From Neisseria shayeganii 871 (GTDB lineage: Bacteria; Pseudomonadota; Gammaproteobacteria; Burkholderiales; Neisseriaceae), in assembly GCF_000226875.1 (NCBI RefSeq), contig NZ_JH164926.1, positions 686,658 to 750,657 on the forward strand: a DNA stretch of 64,000 bases, given 5' to 3'. A program made the translations under genes and the position numbers. Under the pieces are notes generated by a model. It saw nothing but the letters and a program-made list of their open reading frames with translations. It was not told the DNA's origin and did no database searches. Positions 44,478-54,016 of the stretch are shown here, piece after piece (position 1 is the first letter of the stretch; every line of letters starts with the position of its first letter).

Positions 44478-45341
44478 ATGAGTTGGCTAGATAAAATCCT
44501 CCCCCCGAAAATCAAACGCGACGACAACGGCAAATCCGGCATTCCCGAAGGCCTGTGGCGTAAATGCCCCGCCTGCGGCGAAGTGCTCTACGCCACCGAC
44601 CTGCAGCAAAACCACCAAGTGTGCCCCAAATGCAGCCACCATACCCCGCTGAGCGCACGCGAACGCCTCAACCTGCTGCTCGACGAACACGGCCGTGAAG
44701 AAATCGGCGCCGGCGTCAAACCCAGCGACATCCTGAAATTTAAAGACAGCAAAAAATACCCCGACCGCCTGAGCGCCGCCCGCAAAGACACCGGCGAAGA
44801 CGATGCCTTGGTGGTCATGAAAGGCGAAATCCACGGTCAAGCCGCCGTGGTGGCCGCCTTCGAATTCCGCTTTATCGGCGGCTCGATGGGCTCGGTAGTG
44901 GGCGAGCGCTTCGTGCGAGGCGTGCGCGCAGCGGCAGATAACAACGCCGCCTTCATCTGCGTGGCCGCATCCGGCGGCGCCCGCATGCAAGAAGGCCTCA
45001 ACTCACTGATGCAGATGAGCAAAACCAGCGCCGCCTTACACCTTTTGGCCGACAAGCAGCTGCCCTTTATCTCCGTGCTCACCGATCCCACCATGGGCGG
45101 CGTCTCCGCCAGCTTTGCCTTCCTTGGCGACGTGGTGCTGGCCGAACCCAATGCTCTGATCGGTTTTGCCGGCCCGCGCGTGATCGAGCAGACCGTGCGC
45201 GAAACATTACCCGAAGGCTTCCAGCGCGCCGAGTTTCTGCTGGAAAAAGGCGCCATCGACCAAATCGTAGACCGCCGAGAAATGAAGGCCCGCATCGCCA
45301 AACTCATCTGCCTGCTGCGTAATCAAAACATTGCCGCCTAA
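44478..45341 (+). CDS. accD: Acetyl-CoA carboxylase carboxyltransferase subunit beta
   Basis: 287 residues. Transfers the carboxyl group from biotin to acetyl-CoA to make malonyl-CoA, first step of fatty acid synthesis. N-terminal zinc ribbon CPACGEVLY...[11 protein letters not shown], then the crotonase-like core [32 protein letters not shown] and [16 protein letters not shown]. Start at 44478 with TAAGGAG upstream; the in-phase extension to 44334 is not family-like. folC, the usual Neisseria neighbour, is absent. Confidence 0.97.
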   Translation: MSWLDKILPPKIKRDDNGKSGIPEGLWRKCPACGEVLYATDLQQNHQVCPKCSHHTPLSARERLNLLLDEHGREEIGAGVKPSDILKFKDSKKYPDRLSAARKDTGEDDALVVMKGEIHGQAAVVAAFEFRFIGGSMGSVVGERFVRGVRAAADNNAAFICVAASGGARMQEGLNSLMQMSKTSAALHLLADKQLPFISVLTDPTMGGVSASFAFLGDVVLAEPNALIGFAGPRVIEQTVRETLPEGFQRAEFLLEKGAIDQIVDRREMKARIAKLICLLRNQNIAA

Positions 45342-45359
45342 TCGGCGTTACACAAATAA

Positions 45360-45389
45360 CAGGCTACCTGAAAATTTTCAGGTAGCCTG
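45360..45389. terminator. Inverted DUS pair between accD and the radical SAM gene
   Basis: Perfect facing DUS pair with a 2-bp loop, serving the convergent accD (+) and radical SAM (-) genes. Confidence 0.75.
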
Positions 45390-45418
45390 TCTTGCGCTTC
45401 AAACACCGGCCTAAAAGC

Positions 45419-46306
45419 TTACAATCCCCGCAGCCATTCCGGCCGCAAACCGGCCTGTTCGGGTGCGGCGATGGCGGCGTGTACTTGGGCCAGCAGGGCT
45501 TCTTTGTCGCGGTTGAGCCGGCCTTTGAGCACCAAATAATTGGAAGCGTGGTCGCTGCGGAACACGGTATTGTGCAGTTGTAGTTGCGACAAAAACAGCG
45601 CCATTTCTTTCATCAGCCCCACGGTATCCGGCAGTTCGAAATCGGGGTAGCCGCTGCGCAAGCGCGCTTCGCCCATGGGAAAGGACACCACCAAGGTGGA
45701 GAGGTACTCGGGCTGGGTATCATTCATCAAACGGGCCGAGTTCAGCGCATGCTGCTCGCTCAAACGGGTGCCGCCCAGGCCGTTGAGGATCATCACCGAG
45801 CGGGTGATGCCGGCGGCGCCGAGTTTCAGCAAAGCTTCGCGCGACGAGGCATAAGTCTCGCCCTTGTTCACCAAGCGCAATACTTCGTCGTCGCCCGATT
45901 CGCAGCCCACATACACCATTTTCAGGCCCGCCGCCGCCAGCGCCGCCAAATCGTCGGCGCTTTTGTTTTGCGTGTTGCGCGGCAGGCAGTAGGCGGAAAT
46001 GCGCTCGACCTGCGGCAGATGGCGCTTAACCGCTTCGAGTATCGCCAGCAGGCGGCGCGGCGACAGCGCCATGGCGTCGCCGTCGGCCAGAAACACGCGC
46101 CGCACCGACAGCCTGGCCTCGGCCACGCGCACCAAATCGGCTTCGATTTCGTCTTGGCTGCGCACGCGGAATTTTTTCTGCGGCGCGGTGTACATCTCGC
46201 AAAAGGTGCACCGGTTCCACGAGCAGCCGTTGGTCACCGGCAAAATCAGCGAACGCGCCTCGCTGGGCGGACGGAACACCGGTTCGATATAGTGGATGGG
46301 GTACAT
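45419..46306 (-). CDS. Radical SAM protein of unknown function
   Basis: 295 residues from MYPIHYIEPVFRPPSEARS. The iron-sulfur cysteines are Cys28, Cys33 and Cys36 in NGCSWNRCTFCEMY (spacing CX4CX2C). This is a variant of the classic CX3CX2C found in HemN/Elp3-like radical SAM proteins of unknown role. VYVGCESGDDEVLRLVNKGETYAS and MILNGLGG are SAM-domain blocks. The frame extends to 46357 but that start overlaps a DUS pair, so 46306 is preferred. No substrate can be named. Confidence 0.85.
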   Translation of the reverse strand: MYPIHYIEPVFRPPSEARSLILPVTNGCSWNRCTFCEMYTAPQKKFRVRSQDEIEADLVRVAEARLSVRRVFLADGDAMALSPRRLLAILEAVKRHLPQVERISAYCLPRNTQNKSADDLAALAAAGLKMVYVGCESGDDEVLRLVNKGETYASSREALLKLGAAGITRSVMILNGLGGTRLSEQHALNSARLMNDTQPEYLSTLVVSFPMGEARLRSGYPDFELPDTVGLMKEMALFLSQLQLHNTVFRSDHASNYLVLKGRLNRDKEALLAQVHAAIAAPEQAGLRPEWLRGL

Positions 46307-46355
46307 AGACAAATTATTGTTTTGAATAATGGAAAATCGGCATGGATTGCCGGCC

Positions 46356-46390
46356 AAAGGCTACCTGAAACCAAGTTTCAGGTAGCCTTT
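46356..46390. terminator. Inverted DUS pair after leuD
   Basis: Facing DUS copies with extended AAA/TTT arms, just beyond the leuD stop on the minus strand. Confidence 0.75.
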
Positions 46391-46413
46391 GTGATGCAGG
46401 GCCGGTGCGGCTG

Positions 46414-47055
46414 TCAGGCCTGAAACAGCCAAGGCTGGCTTTGGCGGCGGTTTGCCTCGAAGGCCCGGATCTCGTCTGCATGCTGCAGGGTGAGGCCGAT
46501 TTCGTCCAAGCCGTTGAGCAGGCAGTGTTTGCGGTGCTCGGTGATGTCGAAGGGGAAGGATTCGCCGCTAGGCGTGGTCACGGTTTGCTGCGCCAAATCC
46601 ACTTGTAGGCGGTAGCCTTCTTGGGCTTCGGTTTCACGGAAGAGCTGTTCGACGGTTTCTTCGCTCAAAACAATGGGCAGCAGGCCGTTTTTATAGCAGT
46701 TGTTGAAGAAAATATCGGCGAAAGAAGGCGCAATCACGGCGCGGAAACCGTAATCGTCCAAGGCCCACGGCGCGTGTTCGCGCGAGGAGCCGCAGCCGAA
46801 ATTTTTGCGGGTGAGCAGGATTTGCGCACCTTGGTAGCGCGGCTGGTTAAGCGAAAAATCGGGATTCAGCGGGCGTTTGCTATTGTCCATGCCCGGCTCG
46901 CCGTGATCTAGATAGCGCCATTCGTCAAAAGCGTTCGGGCCGAAGCCGGCGCGTTTGATCGATTTCAGAAACTGCTTGGGAATGATGGCGTCGGTGTCCA
47001 CATTGGCGCGGTCGAGCGGCGCCACCAGGCCGTTGAGAGTAGTGAAAGCTTTCAT
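46414..47055 (-). CDS. leuD: 3-isopropylmalate dehydratase small subunit
   Basis: 213 residues. With LeuC isomerises 2-isopropylmalate to 3-isopropylmalate in leucine synthesis. The aconitase swivel domain motifs are present: [48 protein letters not shown]. Start at 47055 ([22 protein letters not shown]); the frame reaches 47166 without homology. leuC is upstream with an entericidin-like gene between them; leuB is not downstream. Confidence 0.96.
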   Translation of the reverse strand: MKAFTTLNGLVAPLDRANVDTDAIIPKQFLKSIKRAGFGPNAFDEWRYLDHGEPGMDNSKRPLNPDFSLNQPRYQGAQILLTRKNFGCGSSREHAPWALDDYGFRAVIAPSFADIFFNNCYKNGLLPIVLSEETVEQLFRETEAQEGYRLQVDLAQQTVTTPSGESFPFDITEHRKHCLLNGLDEIGLTLQHADEIRAFEANRRQSQPWLFQA

Positions 47056-47173
47056 AGTGGTTGTATGGTTGCGGGAAAAATGGAAAAAAGGCTGCCTGAA
47101 ATAAGACAGCCGCTGAATCGAGGAAGCCGTTCGGGGCGCTCCGCGCACCAGACCGAACGGCCTCATACAAAGT

Positions 47174-47362
47174 TTATTGGCTGACTTCCTGCAGTTTGTC
47201 GCCGGTATTGCTCAGGCCTTGGCCCACGGCACGGCCGCCGGCTTTAACCGCATCGCCGGTTTTCTCCACATTGCGCGAAGTGTCTTCTTTCACGCCGTGC
47301 CAAGTGCTGGAACAGGCGGCCAAAGCGAAAGCGGCGGCAACAAACATCAGATATTTTTTCAT
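47174..47362 (-). CDS. Entericidin-like small lipoprotein
   Basis: 62 residues. [19 protein letters not shown] is a lipoprotein signal (lipobox LAAC), followed by [42 protein letters not shown], which resembles EcnA/EcnB entericidins (small membrane lipoproteins, a toxin/antidote pair in E. coli). Ribosome site GGAGTC 6 bases before ATG. It lies between leuC and leuD, probably in the same transcript. Confidence 0.82.
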   Translation of the reverse strand: MKKYLMFVAAAFALAACSSTWHGVKEDTSRNVEKTGDAVKAGGRAVGQGLSNTGDKLQEVSQ

Positions 47363-47530
47363 CTTGACTCCTTTCGGTCGTATCAACTTAAACAACACAT
47401 GACAACCATCATGCGCCGCCCATTATCGTTGAAAACGGCAGGGAGTCGGACCCATTTAGCGGAACTTTACGGTCTGCCCGCCACATCGGGCTAACTGAAA
47501 ACCGCTCCGGTCATTCCGACCGGCGGCCAA

Positions 47531-48940
47531 TCACATCAAGGTGCGCACGTCGGTAAAGTGGCCGGCCACGGCGGCGGCGGCGGCCATGGCCGGGCTCACC
47601 AAATGGGTGCGGCCGCCATTGCCTTGCCGGCCCTCGAAGTTGCGGTTGGACGTGGAGGCACAGCGCTCCTGCGGGGCGAGGCGGTCGGCGTTCATGGCCA
47701 AGCACATGGAGCAGCCCGGCTCGCGCCATTCGAAACCGGCTTCGGTAAAGATTTTGTCCAGGCCTTCTTGTTCCGCTTGCGCTTTCACCAGACCGGAGCC
47801 GGGCACCACCAGCACGCGGTTGACATTGGCGGCTTTTTTGCGGCCTTTCGCCACGGCGGCGGCTTCGCGCAAATCTTCGATGCGGCTGTTGGTGCAGGAG
47901 CCGATAAACACCACGTCCACGGCAATGTCCTGCACCGGCGTGTCGGCGCTCAAGCCCATGTATTTCAGGGCGCGCTCCATGCCTTCGCGTTTCACCGGAT
48001 CGCTTTCCAAGGCCGGATTCGGCACCTTGCCGTTGACGTCCAGCACCATCTCCGGCGATGTGCCCCAGGTCACCTGCGGTTCGATGTCTTCGCCTTTGAG
48101 GCGCACCACTTTATCGAATTCGGCGCCGGGATCGGACACCAAGGTACGCCAGTAGGCCACGGCGGCCTCCCATTGTTCGCCTTTGGGGGCGAAGGGTTTG
48201 TCTTTCACATAATCAATGGTTTTGTCGTCCACCGCCACCATGCCGGAGCGGGCACCGGCTTCGATGGCCATATTGCACAGCGTCATGCGCCCTTCCATCG
48301 ACAGGCTCCGAATGGCCTCGCCGCCAAACTCGATGGCGTAGCCGGTGCCGCCGGCAGTGCCGATTTGGCCGATGATGTATAACGCCACGTCTTTGGCGGT
48401 GATGCCGGGCTTGAGGCTACCTGAAACCTCGATCAGCATGGATTGGGACTTTTTGGCGGTGATACACTGGGTGGCCATCACATGTTCCACTTCGGAAGTA
48501 CCGATGCCGTGCGCCAAGGCGCCGAACGCGCCGTGGGTGGAGGTGTGCGAGTCGCCGCACACCACGGTCATGCCCGGCAGGGTGGCACCTTGCTCCGGCC
48601 CCATCACATGCACAATGCCTTGCCCCTTGTCTTTAAACGGGAAGTACGCTAGGGCGCCGAATTCTTTGATGTTGGCGTCTAAGGTGTCCACCTGCAGCTT
48701 GGAAATCGGGTCTTTGATGCCTTCGTCCCAATGGTCGGTGGGGGTGTTGTGGTCGGCGGTGGACACCACGCTGTCCACCCGCCACAGCTTGCGCCCGGCC
48801 ATTTTCAGGCCCTCAAAGGCCTGCGGGCTGGTGACTTCGTGCACCAGATGGCGGTCGATATACAGCAATACGGTGCCGTCTTCTTCTTCGCGGACCACAT
48901 GGCTGTTCCAGAGTTTGTCGTAAAGGGTTTGTGCGCTCAT
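47531..48940 (-). CDS. leuC: 3-isopropylmalate dehydratase large subunit
   Basis: 469 residues from [16 protein letters not shown]. Aconitase-type [4Fe-4S] enzyme: cluster cysteines in FIGSCTNSR and [11 protein letters not shown]. Also [32 protein letters not shown]. Pairs with LeuD. Palindromic operator-like sequences lie upstream (49005-49093). An in-frame DUS gives SGSLKPG in a loop. Confidence 0.97.
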   Translation of the reverse strand: MSAQTLYDKLWNSHVVREEEDGTVLLYIDRHLVHEVTSPQAFEGLKMAGRKLWRVDSVVSTADHNTPTDHWDEGIKDPISKLQVDTLDANIKEFGALAYFPFKDKGQGIVHVMGPEQGATLPGMTVVCGDSHTSTHGAFGALAHGIGTSEVEHVMATQCITAKKSQSMLIEVSGSLKPGITAKDVALYIIGQIGTAGGTGYAIEFGGEAIRSLSMEGRMTLCNMAIEAGARSGMVAVDDKTIDYVKDKPFAPKGEQWEAAVAYWRTLVSDPGAEFDKVVRLKGEDIEPQVTWGTSPEMVLDVNGKVPNPALESDPVKREGMERALKYMGLSADTPVQDIAVDVVFIGSCTNSRIEDLREAAAVAKGRKKAANVNRVLVVPGSGLVKAQAEQEGLDKIFTEAGFEWREPGCSMCLAMNADRLAPQERCASTSNRNFEGRQGNGGRTHLVSPAMAAAAAVAGHFTDVRTLM

Positions 48941-49004
48941 GGTTGTGTTTCTTCTAAACAATCGTCGTGTGAAACGGGAAAACGGCGGCTATTATGCTTG
49001 CGCT

Positions 49005-49033
49005 TTAGACAAAGGGCAAGCTGTTTTGTCTAA
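49005..49033. promoter_or_regulatory. Operator-like palindrome upstream of leuC
   Basis: TTAGACAAA (49005-49013) and TTTGTCTAA (49025-49033), perfect 9-bp arms with an 11-bp spacer, about 65-95 bp upstream of the leuC start. Confidence 0.5.
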
Positions 49034-49078
49034 AAATCGCTAAGCAGCTCGCCCCATATCAGAAAAAGAGTAAATTTA

Positions 49079-49093
49079 TAGACAATATGTCTA
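49079..49093. promoter_or_regulatory. Second operator-like palindrome upstream of leuC
   Basis: TAGACA ATA TGTCTA, a compact palindrome with the same half-site (TAGACA) as the one at 49005. The surrounding bases are AT-rich. It lies between leuC and rluB, after the rluB stop. Confidence 0.5.
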
Positions 49094-49153
49094 ATTTACA
49101 AAATGGTTAGGCTACCTGAAAGATAGACGGCTACACCCATTAAACCGCACCGT

Positions 49154-50176
49154 TCAACGGCGCCGTTTGTCGCCCGGCAAACGCATATCGGCCCAACGCA
49201 TCACGCCGGCCACTTCCGCCGGATTGAGCTCGTAAAACTGGCCGCGCTTCAGGCGGTTGGGCAGGCCGATCGGGCCGAAACCCACGCGCACCAAGCGGCT
49301 CACGGTAAGACCCTGGCTCTCGAAGATGCGGCGCACTTCGCGGTTGCGGCCCTCTTTGATGACCACGTTGTACCACTTGTTCGCACCTTCGCCGCCCTGC
49401 TCCTGAATGCGCTCAAGCACCGCCAAACCGTCGTCCAACATCACGCCCTCGCCGGTCAGCATGCGCATCTGCTCCACGCTCAATTCGCCGAGCACGCGCA
49501 CCGCATATTCGCGCTCCACCTCGAAGCTGGGGTGGGCGAAGCGGTTTACCAACTCGCCGGAAGTGGTGAGAATCAAGAGGCCGCTGGTATTGATGTCCAA
49601 ACGGCCGATGGCCACCCAGCGGCTGCTCGCGGCCTGTGGCAGACGGTCGAACACGCTCACGCGCCCCTGCGGGTCGTCGCGCGACACAATCTCGCCTTCC
49701 TGCTTGTAATAGAGAATGATGCGCGGCAGGCGGTCGGGCCATTTCAGTTTGATCACATTGCCTTTCACCACCACTTGGTCTTCGGGCGATACTTTGTCGC
49801 CCAATTGGGCGGTTTTGCCGTTTACCGTCACCAAACCCTGCTCGATCCAAGCCTCCATCTCGCGGCGCGAGCCGACGCCGGAAGCCGCCAGCGCTTTTTG
49901 CAGACGCACCGGCTCGATGCTGTCCAAATTGCTGCGCTGCTCTTTCAAATCGCGGGCGCGCTCCATGATTTTTTGGTTCGGATTGCGCACCACCAGCTTT
50001 TTCGCCTTGGCCACCCGGGTTTTCGGCGCCGGCGCGGCTTCTTGCTGTGCGGCTTGGCGCGCAGGTTTGCCTTTCGGGCTACCTGAAAGGTTTTTCTTGG
50101 CCGCCGGCCGGCCGGCCGGCTTGCTGCGGCCGCCGTCGCGCCATTCGCGCTTGCTGGTGGGGGACGTTTTTTTCAT
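49154..50176 (-). CDS. rluB: 23S rRNA pseudouridine synthase RluB-type
   Basis: 340 residues. Basic N-terminal tail (about 1-90, Lys/Arg/Ala rich), S4 RNA-binding domain (VRLQKALAASGVGSRREMEAWIEQGLVTVNG), then the RsuA/RluB catalytic domain with GRLDINTSGLLILT, where the Asp is catalytic. It makes pseudouridine in 23S rRNA helix 80 in E. coli. Downstream of scpB, a common arrangement. An in-frame DUS in the basic tail gives LSGSPKG. Confidence 0.92.
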   Translation of the reverse strand: MKKTSPTSKREWRDGGRSKPAGRPAAKKNLSGSPKGKPARQAAQQEAAPAPKTRVAKAKKLVVRNPNQKIMERARDLKEQRSNLDSIEPVRLQKALAASGVGSRREMEAWIEQGLVTVNGKTAQLGDKVSPEDQVVVKGNVIKLKWPDRLPRIILYYKQEGEIVSRDDPQGRVSVFDRLPQAASSRWVAIGRLDINTSGLLILTTSGELVNRFAHPSFEVEREYAVRVLGELSVEQMRMLTGEGVMLDDGLAVLERIQEQGGEGANKWYNVVIKEGRNREVRRIFESQGLTVSRLVRVGFGPIGLPNRLKRGQFYELNPAEVAGVMRWADMRLPGDKRRR

Positions 50177-50311
50177 GGTGGAACTCCTAACTCGTGATCA
50201 ACGGTTCTTCTGCGGCTTTATGCGGCAGGATAAAAAGCGGCTGCGGGCGGGTTTTTGATGCAACGCCCGCCCGCAGCCGACATCAAACTGATTTTTCGGC
50301 CCAAACGGTTT

Positions 50312-50923
50312 TCAGGTAGCCTCTGGGCCGGCATCGGATACGCTCTCTTCCGTCTCTTTTTCTGCTTCTCCCGCAGGCAGTTCGGCCAGTTCAGGCAACA
50401 CCAATTCGCCCAATTCGGTTAAGGGCGGCAGCTCGTTGAGGCTTTCCAAACGCAAATCGCTGAGAAACACCGCAGTGGTGGCCCACAAAGCCGGCCGGCC
50501 GATGGAATCGCGGTGGCCGATGACTTCGATCCAACCGCGCTCTTGCAGGGTCTGCATCACGTTTTGCGACACCGCCACCCCGCGGATGGCTTCGATGTCG
50601 CCGCGGGTAACCGGCTGCTGATAAGCAATAATGGCCAAGGTTTCCATTACCGCCCGCGAATAGCGCGGCGTGCGCTGCTCCTGCAGACTGCCCAAACGCT
50701 CAAATGCGGCAGGGGCTACCTGAAAACGCCAACCTTCATGGGTATGCACCAATTCTAAGGCGCGGCTTTGCCAGCGGGTTTTCAACACGGCCAATACGTC
50801 GATCAATTTGTCAGCCGACAGCGGCGGCTCGCACAATTCGCGCATAGCTTTTTCGCCGAGCGGCTCGGCCTGAGTCAGCAGCGCGGCTTCGATCAGGGCG
50901 TCGGGCGGGAGTTTGTCTGTCAT
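50312..50923 (-). CDS. scpB: Segregation and condensation protein B
   Basis: 203 residues. Partner of ScpA and Smc in chromosome condensation. Winged-helix blocks: IEAALLTQAEPLGEKAMRELCEPPLSADKLIDVLAVL and SRAVMETLAIIAYQQPVTRGDIEAIRGVAVSQNVMQTLQERGWIEVIGHRDSIGRPALWATT. The Glu-rich tail ends at a DUS that supplies the stop (EAT-stop). No scpA gene lies directly upstream in this window. In-frame DUS gives FQVAP. Confidence 0.94.
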   Translation of the reverse strand: MTDKLPPDALIEAALLTQAEPLGEKAMRELCEPPLSADKLIDVLAVLKTRWQSRALELVHTHEGWRFQVAPAAFERLGSLQEQRTPRYSRAVMETLAIIAYQQPVTRGDIEAIRGVAVSQNVMQTLQERGWIEVIGHRDSIGRPALWATTAVFLSDLRLESLNELPPLTELGELVLPELAELPAGEAEKETEESVSDAGPEAT

Positions 50924-51045
50924 CGTGCGGCGGGGAAGATTTTAAAGGGACGAAAAGGGCGGAATTATAAAGCTTTTTGCCTTGAAGCGTGTCATCAGCA
51001 AGCTTGCCTCGCCCGATTTTGCCGATTCTTGCGCATGGCACCCGC

Positions 51046-51390
51046 TCAGGCGCCGATGTTTTTCAGCCATTGCGGCGGGCCACAGCCGTCTAACAGCACC
51101 GCGTCCAAGCGGCAATCGGCATGCGGCGCGTGCTGTTGCAGCCAGGCTTCTGCGCTGCGCGACAGTTTGGCCAGCTTGGCCGGCGTGATGCTGGCCGCTG
51201 CCCCGCCAAAGGCTTGGCCGCTGCGCTGCCGCACTTCGACAAACAGCACCGTCTGCCCTTCCTGCGCGATGATGTCGATCTCGCCGTAGCGGCAATGCCA
51301 GTTGCGCGCCAGAATGCGGCAGCCGCAGCGTTTCAGGTAGCCGCAAGCCGCTTCTTCCGCTGCTTGCGCACGGGGATGGTTGAGCCGCAT
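51046..51390 (-). CDS. yraN: YraN family (UPF0102) protein
   Basis: 114 residues from MRLNHPRAQAAEEAACGYLKRCG. Endonuclease-like fold motif RYGEIDIIAQEGQTVLFVEVRQRSGQAFGGAAASITPAKLAKL. The usual E-V-K is E-V-R here. Ribosome site AGGAGGG just before ATG. It diverges from rsmI with 52 bp between starts, the arrangement common in proteobacteria. A DUS provides GYLK. Function unproven. Confidence 0.92.
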   Translation of the reverse strand: MRLNHPRAQAAEEAACGYLKRCGCRILARNWHCRYGEIDIIAQEGQTVLFVEVRQRSGQAFGGAAASITPAKLAKLSRSAEAWLQQHAPHADCRLDAVLLDGCGPPQWLKNIGA

Positions 51391-51407
51391 CAGCCCTCCT
51401 TTCGTGA

Positions 51408-51413
51408 TATAGT
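51408..51413 (+). promoter_or_regulatory. Possible -10 box of rsmI
   Basis: TATAGT 29 bp before the rsmI ATG. Confidence 0.4.
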
Positions 51414-51442
51414 CCGCACCGTTTTCACCATTCTGCAAAACC

Positions 51443-52318
51443 ATGTGGCAAAAAATTCTGGATAAGGCGGCCGGCCAAATCGCGCCCGGCACCCTGTATG
51501 TGACCGCCACCCCCATCGGCAATCTGGCCGACATCAGCCTGCGCGCACTGGCGGTGTTGCGGCGGGCAGACCTCATCTGTGCAGAAGACACGCGCGTCAG
51601 CCAACAGCTCTTGGGCGCCTACGGCATTCAGGCCAAGCTGCTGAGCGTGCGCGAACACAACGAGCGGCAGATGACGGAACGGGTGATCGCCGCGCTGGCT
51701 GAAGGGCTGGTGGTGGCGCAGATTTCCGATGCCGGCACGCCGGCGGTGTGCGATCCGGGCGCAAAGCTGGTGCAGGGGGTACGCGCAGCAGGTTTTCCCG
51801 CCGTGCCGGTGGCCGGTGCCAGCGCAGTGATGGCCGCCCTCAGCGTGGCCGGCGTGACCCGGCCGGATTTCTATTTTGCCGGTTTTCTGCCGCCCAAAAG
51901 CAGCGAGCGCCAGCGGCGCTTGGCCGAATGGCGGGAAGTACCCTATGCCGTGGTCATGTTTGAAACGCCGCACCGCATCGAAGCCACTTTGGCCGAGATG
52001 GCCGCCGCTTTTCCGGAGCGCCAACTGGTGCTCGGCCGCGAAATCAGCAAAACTTTCGAAACCTTCCTCAGCGGCAGCGTGGCCGATGTGCAGGCGCAAG
52101 TAGCCGCCGATGCCAACCAAAGCCGCGGCGAAATGGTGTTGGTGCTACACCCGCCGCTTGAGCGCACCGAACAGGCGCTCACGCCGCAGGCCAAGCACGT
52201 CATGCAGCTGCTGGCCGCCGAACTGCCACCCAAAAAGGCCGCCGCCCTGGCCGCCGAAATCAGCGGCACGCACAAAAGAGATTTGTACGATTGGTTATTG
52301 CAACAAAAAGCGGATTAA
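51443..52318 (+). CDS. rsmI: 16S rRNA (cytidine1402-2'-O)-methyltransferase
   Basis: 291 residues of the SAM-dependent tetrapyrrole-methylase-like family: GTLYVTATPIGNLADISLRAL, AEDTRVSQQLL, ISDAGTPAVCDPGAKLV, PVAGASAVMAALSVAG and FETPHRIEATL. It methylates the ribose of C1402 in 16S rRNA. Divergent from yraN, as in many genomes. Confidence 0.96.
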   Translation: MWQKILDKAAGQIAPGTLYVTATPIGNLADISLRALAVLRRADLICAEDTRVSQQLLGAYGIQAKLLSVREHNERQMTERVIAALAEGLVVAQISDAGTPAVCDPGAKLVQGVRAAGFPAVPVAGASAVMAALSVAGVTRPDFYFAGFLPPKSSERQRRLAEWREVPYAVVMFETPHRIEATLAEMAAAFPERQLVLGREISKTFETFLSGSVADVQAQVAADANQSRGEMVLVLHPPLERTEQALTPQAKHVMQLLAAELPPKKAAALAAEISGTHKRDLYDWLLQQKAD

Positions 52319-52439
52319 TTGTGTATCGACGGTATCGGCAATATCCATCCGCAAAGCAAATCTTGCCTGCAAACTTTGGCAGAATACCGAGATCAGCATA
52401 TCCACCCTGTTTTCTACTTTTCTACCGCAACCACAGACT

Positions 52440-52597
52440 GAGACCTTTGCAACCCCCATCTGCGACGCATTTCTGCGTTGTGCGTTTATGCCCTATGGGT
52501 ACTGCTCGCTCGCTTGCCTATCTAGATGATACGTCTGTGTTCGCTGTGCTGCTACGCCTTGAATTGCATCTACATCTGAGGGTTTTGCAAAGGTCTC
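52440..52597 (-). repeat. MITE copy
   Basis: 158 bp, ends GAGACCTTTGCAA and TTTTGCAAAGGTCTC. The flanks (AGACT, TTCCT) do not match. The rest of the 411-bp gap between rsmI and argJ holds one GC-rich hairpin (GGCGG/CCGCC, about 52686-52708) and no gene. Confidence 0.9.
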
Positions 52598-52729
52598 TTC
52601 CTGGCTTTCCTTTACCTCGCATCAATTACCTTGTGGGTGGGTTGAATGTCGATTCGGCCTAGAGCGTGCCGTCAGAGGGTGCAACGGCGGCGTGACATCC
52701 GCCGCCGAGCCAGCAAGCTTGTGAATGCC

Positions 52730-53947
52730 TCAACTGCGGTAATCCGCATTGATGGCCACATACTCTTTCGACAAATCGCAGGTATAGATTTTGCTGTTTA
52801 CCTGGCCGCGCTGTAGGTCGATGGTGATGGTGATGTCGCTTTCGTTCATCACCGCCTGCCCGTCTTCCTCGCGATAGCTGGCCGCGCGGCCGCCGTGTTC
52901 GGCCACCAATACCTCGCCTAGATACACGCGGATGCGGTCGGTATCCAAATCGGCTATGCCGGCGTAGCCGATGGCGGCCAGGATGCGGCCGAGGTTGGGG
53001 TCGGAGGCGTAAAAGGCGGTTTTTACCAGCGGCGACTTGGCCACCGCATAGCCGACGGCACGCGCTTCTTCGCGGCTGCCGGCATTTTGCACATCCACGG
53101 TGATGAACTTAGTAGCCCCCTCGCCATCGCGCACAATCGCCTGCGCCAACTCCAAAGCCACTTCGTTGAGCGCGGTTTGTAGGGCTTGGGCGGCCGGGCT
53201 GGCGGCATCGGTGATTTCGGGCAGGCTGCTGCGGCCGGTGGCGGCCACAATAAAGCTGTCGTTGGTACTGGTGTCGCCGTCCACCGTGATGGCGTTGAAG
53301 CTGTCGTCGCAGGCGCGTGCGGTCATCGCTTGCAGCAGGCCGGCCTCCACCGCGGCATCGGTAAACACAAAGCCGAGCATGGTGGCCATATTGGGATGAA
53401 TCATGCCCGAGCCTTTGGCAATGCCAGTGACGCTTACTGTGTGGCCGTCCACGCTGAATTGGCGGCTGGCGGCCTTGGGCACGGTGTCGGTAGTCATGAT
53501 GGCGCCGGCGGCACGCGACCAAGCCGCGGGGGCGAGCTCGGGCAGGGCCGCCAAAATTTTATCGGTGGGCAGCGGCTCCAAAATCACGCCGGTGGAAAAC
53601 GGCAGCACCTGTTCGGTTTGGCAGCCGTTTTGCGCCGCCACGGCACGGCACACCGCCTGCGCGGCATCGCGGCCGCCTTGGCCGGTGCCCGCGTTGGCAT
53701 TGCCGGTGTTCACCACCAAGGCGCGGATTTCGCTGCCCGAAGCCAGATGGCTGCGGGCTACCTGAACCGGCGCGGCACAAAAGCGGTTGCGGGTGAACAC
53801 GGCGCCGATGCGGCAGCCGGGCGCCAGCAGCATCAGGGTCAGATCGTCGCGGCCCGGCTTTTTGATGCCGGCCTGGGCAACAGACAGCTGCACGCCGTCA
53901 ATCGGGTGCAGATTGCCCTCATCAGGCGGGGTAAGGTTGACAGCCAT
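52730..53947 (-). CDS. argJ: Bifunctional glutamate N-acetyltransferase / N-acetylglutamate synthase
   Basis: 405 residues. Recycles the acetyl group from N-acetylornithine to glutamate in arginine synthesis. The self-cleavage site lies in [11 protein letters not shown] (between Ala and Thr, new N-terminal Thr nucleophile). [12 protein letters not shown] and [13 protein letters not shown] are conserved. Full length, ending DYRS. argH is also in the window at 58.3 kb. Confidence 0.95.
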   Translation of the reverse strand: MAVNLTPPDEGNLHPIDGVQLSVAQAGIKKPGRDDLTLMLLAPGCRIGAVFTRNRFCAAPVQVARSHLASGSEIRALVVNTGNANAGTGQGGRDAAQAVCRAVAAQNGCQTEQVLPFSTGVILEPLPTDKILAALPELAPAAWSRAAGAIMTTDTVPKAASRQFSVDGHTVSVTGIAKGSGMIHPNMATMLGFVFTDAAVEAGLLQAMTARACDDSFNAITVDGDTSTNDSFIVAATGRSSLPEITDAASPAAQALQTALNEVALELAQAIVRDGEGATKFITVDVQNAGSREEARAVGYAVAKSPLVKTAFYASDPNLGRILAAIGYAGIADLDTDRIRVYLGEVLVAEHGGRAASYREEDGQAVMNESDITITIDLQRGQVNSKIYTCDLSKEYVAINADYRS

Positions 53948-53989
53948 CGGAAAACTCCTGAATCAAAAAAGTAAAATCAAACAGCAAGC

Positions 53990-54016
53990 TTTCAGGTAGC
54001 CTGAGGCTACCTGAAA
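53990..54016. terminator. Inverted DUS pair at the CLC gene end
   Basis: TTTCAGGTAGCC TGA GGCTACCTGAAA, only 3 bp between arms. The right copy supplies the last codons and TAG stop of the CLC gene (minus strand). Confidence 0.7.

Noticed and set aside
46307..46357. Longer N-terminus for the radical SAM protein
   Set aside because: The upstream start lies in an inverted DUS pair and the added residues do not look like coding sequence.
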